Positions 1-4,366 of a stretch of DNA of 6,260 nt are shown here, piece after piece. Within the stretch, counting starts at the first letter, position 1. Each line of letters begins with the position of its first letter. The DNA lies in the NCBI RefSeq assembly GCF_000613305.1, contig NZ_BAIO01000113.1, positions 1 through 6,260 on the forward strand. The letters are read 5' to 3'. The position numbers and the translations under genes are program-made. The notes under the pieces are model-generated. The model was not told the origin of the DNA and did not search any database. It saw only the letters and a program-made list of their open reading frames with translations. Source of the DNA: Komagataeibacter kakiaceti JCM 25156 (lineage in GTDB: Bacteria > Pseudomonadota > Alphaproteobacteria > Acetobacterales > Acetobacteraceae).

Positions 1-286
1 CAAGCAGGGAGGCCACGCCATGCGCCGCCAGCGGGCCGCAGCCGGGAAGCCCCCGTCCCGCCGCCACGGCGTAGACATGGGTCATGCGCGCGGTCAGCGT
101 ACTGTCGGCGGTGGCGTCGGGCTGAAGCATCCCGTCATCGTCCAGCGCTGCGAAACCATCCCGGACGCGGGCGGCCTTGGAAAAATCCAGCAGGTGCTGG
201 CCCTGCATGTCAAGCCAGCGACGATGCGGCGCGAGGCGCAGCCATGAGGAAACAGGCAGCATCAGCGCGGGCAGGGGTTCAGCCAT
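1..286 (-). CDS. AGE-family sugar epimerase/isomerase, N-terminal part (runs off left edge)
   Basis: This is an open frame read from ATG at 286 to the window edge with no stop, giving 95 residues. Residues 65-76 (TARMTHVYAVAA), then GRGLPG and a His at 89, match the N-terminal region of the N-acylglucosamine 2-epimerase (AGE) family, close to YihS-type aldose-ketose isomerases, which carry a TARMLHVYSVAA-like stretch at this place. These enzymes are cytosolic (alpha/alpha)6 barrels that interconvert free hexoses, such as mannose/fructose/glucose or sulfoquinovose. The family call is good, but the substrate cannot be told from this fragment. The start codon overlaps the stop of the upstream SDR gene (ATGGCTGA), implying translational coupling. 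The Shine-Dalgarno match is weak, and Met9 is an alternative start. The catalytic histidines of the barrel lie mostly beyond the edge. Confidence 0.82.
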   Translation of the reverse strand, partial: MAEPLPALMLPVSSWLRLAPHRRWLDMQGQHLLDFSKAARVRDGFAALDDDGMLQPDATADSTLTARMTHVYAVAAGRGLPGCGPLAAHGVASLL

Positions 287-827
287 TGATGATCATGCCG
301 CCATTTACATGCAGGGTCTGCCCGGTTACGTACGATGAATCCCGCGCCGCCAGATAGACATAGGCAGGCCCGAGTTCACTGGGCTGGCCAATGCGCCCCA
401 GCGGCGTTTTCTTGCCCAGGTCAGCCACCGCCTGCGGGTCGATCGGCCCCCAGCTGGCGGGTTGCAGGGGTGTCCAGACCGGGCCGGGCGCCACCGCGTT
501 GACACGGATGCCCCTTGGCGCAAGCTGAAGGGCGAGGGCGCGCGTAAACCCCATTTCAGCCGCCTTGGTGGTGGTGTAGGCCACAAGGGACCGGTTACCG
601 GCAAAGGCATTGATCGAGGATGTATTGATGACGACGCTGCCCTTGCCAAAATGTGGCAGTGCGGCGGCGCGCCCGATGCCGCTATCGCCCCCCGTAACCA
701 GCGCCCGGCGGCCCTTCAGCTTGTCGCTGCCATGGTAATCGGCGCGGATATGTTCGGCCGGGGGATCCATCAGCCGTTCTACGCCGGGTTGATGGGGCTG
801 GCTCTGGGGTGGAATGGAAGAGGTCAT
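279..827 (-). CDS. SDR-family oxidoreductase (YghA-like), internally deleted
   Basis: The product is 182 residues, with a hydrophilic N-terminal extension (1-36) and then LKGRRALVTGGDSGIG (37-52), the classical SDR cofactor-binding glycine motif. The sequence then jumps at 53-60 (RAAALPHF) into the second half of the fold: NTSS (catalytic Ser at 70/71), YTTTK (Tyr84, Lys88), IRVNAVAPGPVWTP (107-120) and a C-terminal TGQTLHVNGG. Relatives with this N-terminal tail (the YghA/YhdF group, NAD(P)-dependent dehydrogenases) are usually about 285-300 residues. Roughly 100-115 residues between the glycine motif and the helix before the catalytic Ser are therefore missing, including the NNAG region. 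The frame is kept, so this looks like a clean deletion. The Rossmann core is probably non-functional and the gene may be a pseudogene. The ATG at 827 has GGAGAG 6 nt upstream (834-839). The downstream AGE gene overlaps its stop. Confidence 0.85.
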   Translation of the reverse strand: MTSSIPPQSQPHQPGVERLMDPPAEHIRADYHGSDKLKGRRALVTGGDSGIGRAAALPHFGKGSVVINTSSINAFAGNRSLVAYTTTKAAEMGFTRALALQLAPRGIRVNAVAPGPVWTPLQPASWGPIDPQAVADLGKKTPLGRIGQPSELGPAYVYLAARDSSYVTGQTLHVNGGMIING

Positions 828-1231
828 ATTCGGCTCTCCGGCATGACTGTTGAAACAGGCGGCCCGAATGGGGTGCGTTCAAAGTCAACGTGATGAAGGC
901 GAAGTCTGTTGCATCCAATCTGCCCCGCATGCGGGTGAATGCCGCGGGACAAAGCGGCGGACAGTCCTGTCGCGGCGTCTATGCCGAACCTGCGCAGCCC
1001 GCGTTAAGATAGGGTGAAGACCAGTTGAACTTCAGGAGGGAGTTAGAAAACAACTGATTGATGAAAAGCGTCCTCATGATTTGCGGGGCGCTTCAAGGCA
1101 GTTTTTTTTCAAACACTCTTCAGGCGAACAGACCCGCTCGCGGCCCGTTATCCCGTTACGCCTGATGGCGTGCGTAAAGGGGTGACCGGCGGACCGCCGT
1201 GCTCCCTTTGGGGTGGGAGACATGACGACGG
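828..1231. other. Divergent intergenic region with structured mgtC leader
   Basis: This 404-bp stretch between the SDR and mgtC has no convincing protein gene. It holds a perfect 12-bp palindrome, CCCGCATGCGGG (924-935). A short inverted repeat, GACAG/CTGTC, lies at 959-970. A hairpin at 1067-1092 (AGCGTCC/GGGCGCT, one G-T pair) is followed by eight T at 1102-1109. A tandem CCCGTTA lies at 1144-1150 and 1152-1158, and two compact hairpins lie just ahead of mgtC. No confident -35/-10 pair was found for either gene. A TTGACT on the minus strand near the SDR has no good -10 partner. Confidence 0.5.
1158..1209 (+). promoter_or_regulatory. Two consecutive hairpins in the mgtC 5' leader
   Basis: The first hairpin is ACGCC-TGAT-GGCGT (1158-1171), which can alternatively form TTACGC/GCGTAA (1156-1161 with 1172-1177). 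The second has an outer stem AAAGGG/CCCTTT (1176-1181 with 1204-1209) and an inner stem CGGCG-GAC-CGCCG (1187-1199) separated by small internal loops. It ends just before the purine-rich GGTGGGAGA at 1212-1220 that serves as the mgtC ribosome site. There is no T-run after the second hairpin, so a translational or structural role is likelier than termination. Leader-RNA control of mgtC by Mg2+ or ATP is known in enterobacteria, but this is not a recognised homologue of that leader. The function is inferred. Confidence 0.35.
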
Positions 1232-1957
1232 ATGATTGCTGGAACCTGGCACCAACTTGCTGACCTGTCTGTAGCCTTCATGCTGTCCGCCATGATCGGG
1301 CTTGAGCGGGAGTTCCGCCAGAAAAGTGCCGGTATGCGCACCCATGCGCTGGTTGGGTTGGCCGCCGCGCTGATCATGCTCGTATCAAAATATGGTTTTG
1401 GCGATGTCCTGATGGTCGGAAAGGTGATTCTTGACCCCTCCCGCGTTGCGGCGCAGGTGGTGTCGGGCATCGGGTTTATTGGCGGTGGCGTTATTTTCAT
1501 GCGGCGCGACGCCGTGCGCGGCCTGACAACGGCGGCATCCGTCTGGCTGACTGCGGCCGTGGGCATGGCGTGCGGCGCGGGGTTGATTGAACTCGCCCTT
1601 GCCGCGACCGCCGCCCACTTCATCATCATGTTCGTTTTTCCCTGTTTTATCCGCCTGCTGCCGCAGGTGCGTCCGCTACAGGCGCGACTGGATGTTTCCT
1701 ATACCGATGGCATGGGAATCCTCCGCCACATCCTTGTGGCCTGCACGCGACTGCGCTTCGCGGTTGATCAGGTCCATATCACCCAGAACGGGCATTACGC
1801 GGATGATCCGGTAGTGGACGGAAAATCCCGTGGCCCTGTCGTGACGCTGACAATGCAGGTGAAGGGAAAGCGCCCGGTGTCCCATCTGGTCGCGGCATTG
1901 ACAACGATCGAGGGCGTCCAGAGTGTCGGAACGGCCGAGGACGGGGGGCTGGATTAG
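1232..1957 (+). CDS. mgtC: MgtC/SapB-family membrane protein
   Basis: The product is 241 residues. It starts with a hydrophobic segment (9-23) followed by the family signature GLEREFRQKSAGMRTHALVG (23-42). A second membrane segment (about 39-53), DPSRVAAQVVSGIGFIGGG (68-86) and VRGLTTAASVWLTAAVG (95-111) match conserved MgtC blocks, with further hydrophobic segments to about residue 142. The C-terminal part (about 150-235) is soluble and resembles the ACT-like domain of long MgtC proteins. The family sits in the inner membrane and is linked to growth at low Mg2+, acid tolerance and modulation of the F-ATPase. No MgtB-type Mg2+ transporter is adjacent, so the exact role is open. An in-frame TGA at 1223 leaves ATG 1232 as the first start, 11 nt after GGGAGA. 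The ATG at 1222 is in another frame and gives only 13 codons. Confidence 0.93.
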   Translation: MIAGTWHQLADLSVAFMLSAMIGLEREFRQKSAGMRTHALVGLAAALIMLVSKYGFGDVLMVGKVILDPSRVAAQVVSGIGFIGGGVIFMRRDAVRGLTTAASVWLTAAVGMACGAGLIELALAATAAHFIIMFVFPCFIRLLPQVRPLQARLDVSYTDGMGILRHILVACTRLRFAVDQVHITQNGHYADDPVVDGKSRGPVVTLTMQVKGKRPVSHLVAALTTIEGVQSVGTAEDGGLD

Positions 1958-2011
1958 GGTTGCCCACCATTCATGGCCGGACACGACGCGCATGGTGTGG
2001 CGATGACAGGG

Positions 2012-2173
2012 TTAATGATCGATATGTGGCCCACGGCTCCAGTGCTGGTCCGTGTTCCTGTACTGATTCCGGTTTTCATGTCCGTTGTCGGGATTGTCCC
2101 GGTAGGCATGGCGACACCCCGCGGCGGACATGACCAGAGCAAGAACGGCGAGGAATCGTAAGGTCTGGCGCAT
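2012..2173 (-). CDS. Small putative lipoprotein (53 aa), unknown function
   Basis: This is a short protein beginning MRQTLRFLAVLALVMSAAGC, a basic n-region, a hydrophobic core and a lipobox-like AAGC. It therefore has a signal-peptidase-II leader with the lipidated Cys at residue 20. The mature part is only about 34 residues and very polar (many Asn, Asp, His, Arg), with no known domain that I recognise. AGGAGG (2179-2184) lies 5 nt before ATG 2173 and only 2 nt before the adjacent ATG 2176, so 2173 is preferred. The frame continues open upstream to 2299, but that extension has no ribosome site and would bury the signal peptide. The gene converges with mgtC, with a 54-bp gap and no clear terminator. 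Small entericidin-like or structural envelope lipoproteins have this look, but homology is not claimed. Confidence 0.72.
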   Translation of the reverse strand: MRQTLRFLAVLALVMSAAGCRHAYRDNPDNGHENRNQYRNTDQHWSRGPHIDH

Positions 2174-2390
2174 CATGGCCTCCTGTGGTGGGGCCTGAAC
2201 GCGGGCAGGGAAGGGGAGTTTTGGAGACTGTTTGAAAAGCCTGTCTTTAAATATCCTGGGGAAGTTTTTACCGCCTGCCTGAAATAACTGGAAAGCCATT
2301 CATGCCGTCGCCCTTGCGGGCATGACAGGGCGGAACATTCCCCCAAATTTTCGCCTGCAACGATGCAGGTCACGTCCTCCGCTTTTTTTG

Positions 2391-2417
2391 TTGACACATC
2401 CGCGTGAGGTTTAGCAT
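2391..2417 (+). promoter_or_regulatory. Probable promoter of the small RNA gene
   Basis: A perfect TTGACA -35 box lies at 2391-2396, right after a run of seven T (2383-2389). The best -10 candidate is TAGCAT (2412-2417, 4 of 6 consensus) with a short 15-nt spacer; GCATAA at a 17-nt spacer is a poorer match. This places the transcript start near 2423-2426. That fits a product of about 77-80 nt ending at the terminator. Confidence 0.55.
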
Positions 2418-2423
2418 AAGGGA

Positions 2424-2504
2424 GAGGAGCAGACCTGCCTTGTGCAACTGCTTCTTGGACGTTTCCTCCCTAAACTCAGCGGTGCTTATGCACCGCTTTT
2501 TTTT
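2424..2504 (+). ncRNA. mmgR: MmgR/αr8 (suhB-type) small RNA candidate
   Basis: This short unit lies in a non-coding gap and has a -35 box, about 75-80 transcribed bases and a perfect intrinsic terminator. It contains GCTTCTTGGACG followed by TTTCCTCCCT (2462-2471). From memory, that pyrimidine decamer is the near-invariant single-stranded core of the alphaproteobacterial αr8 RNAs, whose Sinorhizobium member MmgR is about 77 nt and limits polyhydroxybutyrate accumulation. Upstream, GCAG/CTGC (2429-2432 with 2447-2450) could form the 5' hairpin. The C-rich core can pair with Shine-Dalgarno sequences, so trans-acting repression is the likely mode. The 5' end is estimated from the promoter. The family assignment rests on recalled motif similarity, not an alignment. 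Confidence 0.7.
2478..2504 (+). terminator. Intrinsic terminator of the small RNA
   Basis: A perfect 8-bp stem AGCGGTGC/GCACCGCT (2478-2485 with 2490-2497) has a 4-nt loop TTAT and runs directly into eight T (2497-2504). It is a textbook Rho-independent terminator, and it sits just after the TTTCCTCCCT core as in αr8 RNAs. Confidence 0.93.
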
Positions 2505-2588
2505 ATCCCGCGTCTTATGGACTCCCTATAAGTACATCAGGCCGTACCCACCGGTCTCCGCAACCTGGCAGACAGGAAAGAAAGCATC

Positions 2589-3101
2589 ATGAGCGGTATC
2601 TTTAACGATGTAATGGGCAAGCTGAGCGAACTGGCCGGTGCGACGGGCCTGTCGCAGCAGGTGCATGCCTATCTGTCCCAGTTACTGACGCCCGATACCA
2701 TCAATAACCTGCTGGCGCAGGCGGAGCAGGCAGGGCTGGGAGACAAGGTCCGTTCGTGGATTGGCGATGGCCATAACCTGCCCATTTCCACCGATGAACT
2801 GCGCACATTGCTGGACAACCAGCAGGTTCAGGCCATGATCGACAGAACCGGCCTGCCAGCGGCGACCATCCTGCCGGTACTGGCCCATCTGCTGCCGGAA
2901 GCCATCAATGCGCAGACCCCGCAGGCAGCGTACCCGCCAGAACGGCGTAACACCGTTCCGGCCCGGATCGTGTTCCGGGCCACAGCCTACTCCGCCGCCT
3001 GCTGCTCCAGCATATCGCCATACTGCACGATGCTGGCCACCAGTTCGGTCAGTACCGCCTGTAGCGTTTCAAAGCCCCCATGGGGTTCCAGGCTGGCCTG
3101 A
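2589..3101 (+). CDS. YidB-family (DUF937) protein with apparent C-terminal frameshift
   Basis: As written, the frame gives 170 residues. Residues 1-112 fit the YidB/DUF937 family: IFNDVMGKLSEL at the start, AGLGDKVRSWIGDGHNLPIS (48-67), a DELRTLLDNQQVQAM stretch and LLPEAINAQTPQ near the end. The family usually closes with LTPxGxxP at about 120-130 residues. One extra G at 2924-2925 would restore QGSVPARTA and stop at TAA 2948-2950, giving about 120 residues. Everything after residue 112 is therefore probably frameshifted read-through, which also overlaps the convergent amidohydrolase gene by 115 bp. The cause is either a real deletion or a base-calling error in a short G-run. The core domain is intact and probably functional. 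AGGAAAG (2574-2580) is the ribosome site; a TATAAG at 2527-2532 could be a -10 box. The molecular function of YidB proteins is unknown. Confidence 0.85.
   Translation: MSGIFNDVMGKLSELAGATGLSQQVHAYLSQLLTPDTINNLLAQAEQAGLGDKVRSWIGDGHNLPISTDELRTLLDNQQVQAMIDRTGLPAATILPVLAHLLPEAINAQTPQAAYPPERRNTVPARIVFRATAYSAACCSSISPYCTMLATSSVSTACSVSKPPWGSRLA
2960..2981. terminator. GC-rich hairpin between convergent genes
   Basis: A perfect 8-bp stem GGCCCGGA/TCCGGGCC has a 6-nt loop. It sits between the restored YidB stop (2950) and the amidohydrolase stop (2987, minus strand). No T-run follows on either strand, so it may be a weak bidirectional terminator or an mRNA 3'-end stabiliser. Its position is itself evidence that the YidB gene used to end at 2950. 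Confidence 0.5.
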
Positions 3102-3850
3102 TCCATGTACAGCGCCCGGCTGACTTCAAGCTGGAGCGCCTGCACGCCCCGCCGGGGGCGACCGTAATGGCGGGTTACAAATCCCCCCGCGAAGGGCACG
3201 TTGCGCGCCACATTATAGCCATGGGCGACAAGCCCCTGTTCCACCAGAGCGGTCAATCCAGGTGTGCAGGCGGTTCCCCACGCATTTCCCAGCACGAAAT
3301 CCGGCAGGTCGGCCTGTCGCCTGCGGGGGGCTGGCATGGAATGGGCATCGAGCAGGATGCAGCAGCCATGCCGATCCATGTTATCCTGCACCAGCCGTGA
3401 CAGTGCGTCATGATAGGGTTGCCAGCAGGTGCGGATACGCATTTCCGCCTCGCTGAAAGGGAGGGGGCGCGGATAGATCGGCCCATCGCGTGAAACAATC
3501 CGTGCAATGGTGCCAAATCCGGCCCTTACCTTGCTGCTGGTGGTATTGCACCAGTGGGGAAGTGGCTCACGGAACATGGTGGGGTCAAGCTCCCACGCCT
3601 CGCGGTTGGCATCGCAATAGGCCCGGGGAAATGTTGCGTGCAGCAGCGTTGCCCCCTGTGCTGTCGCCCCTTCAAACAGCCTGTCAACGTAACAGTCCTC
3701 GCTCCGGCGCAGCGCAAGCCCGTCAAGACGCGACATGCGCAGGAATTCCGGCGTGTAATGCCGCCCGGAATGCGGGGACGCCACAATAACCGGGGCCTGC
3801 GCCCCCGGCGGAGCATGAATGAGAAAAGGCGGAATCTCGCCGTCGGTCAT
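2987..3850 (-). CDS. N-formylglutamate amidohydrolase family protein
   Basis: The product is 287 residues, full length for the family. Conserved blocks in order are SPHSG (25-29), EDCYVDRL (51-58), FPRAYCDANR (74-83), a GFGTIARIV segment (111-119), LLDAHSMP (166-173), DFVLGN (184-189), GGFVTRHYGRP (222-232) and LQLEVSRALYMD (239-250). These match the HutG-type N-formylglutamate deformylase fold (PF05013), a cytosolic metal-dependent hydrolase related to carboxypeptidases. The His in SPHSG and DAHS and the Glu in LEVSR are the likely metal-binding and catalytic residues. In the histidine pathway the enzyme yields glutamate and formate. No hut genes are nearby, so the substrate may differ. No strong Shine-Dalgarno precedes ATG 3850, and I saw no convincing promoter. 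Confidence 0.92.
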   Translation of the reverse strand: MTDGEIPPFLIHAPPGAQAPVIVASPHSGRHYTPEFLRMSRLDGLALRRSEDCYVDRLFEGATAQGATLLHATFPRAYCDANREAWELDPTMFREPLPHWCNTTSSKVRAGFGTIARIVSRDGPIYPRPLPFSEAEMRIRTCWQPYHDALSRLVQDNMDRHGCCILLDAHSMPAPRRRQADLPDFVLGNAWGTACTPGLTALVEQGLVAHGYNVARNVPFAGGFVTRHYGRPRRGVQALQLEVSRALYMDQASLEPHGGFETLQAVLTELVASIVQYGDMLEQQAAE

Positions 3851-3979
3851 ACCGGCCCGCGCCGATACAGTGGCCCCGGACAGCCCGGAACGGCGACATA
3901 CAGGAAAGCATGAAAACCCATTCCCCTATTGGCGCAGGCGGCGGCTTTGCGGTCAATGTGATTTTTTTCAAATGGGGGG

Positions 3980-4008
3980 TTGCATCCCCCTGAAAGGATG
4001 CGTAAAAG
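3980..4008 (+). promoter_or_regulatory. Possible promoter of tRNA-Val
   Basis: TTGCAT (3980-3985) and TAAAAG (4003-4008) are 17 nt apart and end 22 nt before the tRNA. Each box matches consensus only partly (3/6 and 4/6). The same bases can form GCATCC/GGATGC (3982-3987 with 3996-4001) or GGGGG/CCCCC hairpins, so this is a tentative call. Confidence 0.3.
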
Positions 4009-4030
4009 CCACTTCATCGGAACGGCCGGT

Positions 4031-4105
4031 GGGCGCATAGCTCAGCGGTAGAGCACTACCTTGACATGGTAGGGGTCACAGGTTCAATCCCTGTTGCGCC
4101 CACCA
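4031..4105 (+). tRNA. tRNA-Val (GAC)
   Basis: A complete cloverleaf can be drawn. The acceptor stem GGGCGCA pairs with TGCGCCC (4031-4037 with 4095-4101). The D arm is GCTC/GAGC with a 7-nt loop. The anticodon stem is CTACC/GGTAG around loop TTGACAT, which puts GAC at 4063-4065 (reads GUC and GUU valine codons). A 5-nt variable loop is followed by the T arm ACAGG-TTCAATC-CCTGT. The discriminator is A4102, and CCA is encoded in the DNA (4103-4105). All stems are fully paired. Confidence 0.97.
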
Positions 4106-4118
4106 GCCGGTTTGAGAG

Positions 4119-4164
4119 AAACCCCCGGAAAACTGCCATACATGGCATGTTGCCGGGGGTTTTC
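4119..4164 (+). terminator. Terminator after tRNA-Val
   Basis: A 10-bp outer stem AAACCCCCGG/CCGGGGGTTT (4119-4128 with 4153-4162) encloses an inner stem TGCCA/TGGCA (4134-4138 with 4143-4147) with a 4-nt loop. The 3' side ends in TTTT (4160-4163). The stem is stable and lies 14 nt after the tRNA, so it very probably ends the tRNA transcript. Confidence 0.8.
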
Positions 4165-4229
4165 GTTAGCCCCATAAAAATCTCTATTCGTCTACCAGAG
4201 TCTACGGGCGTTCACCTGAATCCGTGCAG

Positions 4230-4307
4230 TCATTTTGAGATCTCACGCAGGGCATCAGGACCGTGCGTCAACGATCTGATGATCTCATCACGATACGCAT
4301 CCGGCAT
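4230..4307 (-). CDS. Very short ORF (25 codons), possible gene remnant
   Basis: This minus-strand frame reads ATG to TGA and begins MPDAYRDEII, ending ALREISK. It is preceded by an in-frame TAA two codons upstream (4311-4313). The composition is like a real soluble protein C-terminus, so it could be the tail of a decayed gene. It has no convincing Shine-Dalgarno and overlaps the inverted-repeat element, so it may be chance. I cannot assign a family. Confidence 0.2.
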   Translation of the reverse strand: MPDAYRDEIIRSLTHGPDALREISK

Positions 4308-4336
4308 CAGTTAGCGTATCCCGTCATGGTCCTGAT
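4254..4336. repeat. Nested inverted repeats (83 bp, three-way-junction potential)
   Basis: A perfect 9-bp outer pair ATCAGGACC/GGTCCTGAT (4254-4262 with 4328-4336) encloses GATACGC/GCGTATC (4292-4298 with 4314-4320). It also encloses a tight GATGA/TCATC (4278-4289). The three stems are compatible and could fold into a Y-shaped RNA or DNA structure. The element lies between the tRNA terminator and the 3' end of the NUDIX gene. No target-site duplication or transposase was found, so its nature is unknown. Confidence 0.45.
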
Positions 4337-4366
4337 CTCGCTCCAGTCCCCGTCTGCCTGGTGCCT

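Noticed and set aside
462..893. 143-codon plus-strand frame antisense to the SDR
   Set aside because: It is a shadow of the SDR gene, which carries unmistakable motifs on the minus strand.
1958..2011. Bidirectional terminator between mgtC and the lipoprotein gene
   Set aside because: Only a 5-bp ACCAT/ATGGT pairing with a large loop and no T-run was found.
2404..2592. 62-codon plus-strand frame over the small RNA
   Set aside because: It runs through the intrinsic terminator and the yidB ribosome site, and has no coding character.
4031..4110. Phage/island attachment site at the tRNA 3' end
   Set aside because: No second copy of the tRNA 3' sequence and no integrase is visible in the window, so it cannot be supported.
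4066..4314. Open frame of 82 codons beginning in the tRNA 3' half (VTGSIPVAPT)
   Set aside because: It is the usual false frame that arises from reading a tRNA T arm and acceptor stem; it also crosses the terminator hairpin.
4164..4320. attC-like integron recombination site (GTTAGC near 4164 and 4310)
   Set aside because: The flanking inverted repeats do not match the RYYYAAC/GTTRRRY core pair, and no integrase or cassette is present.
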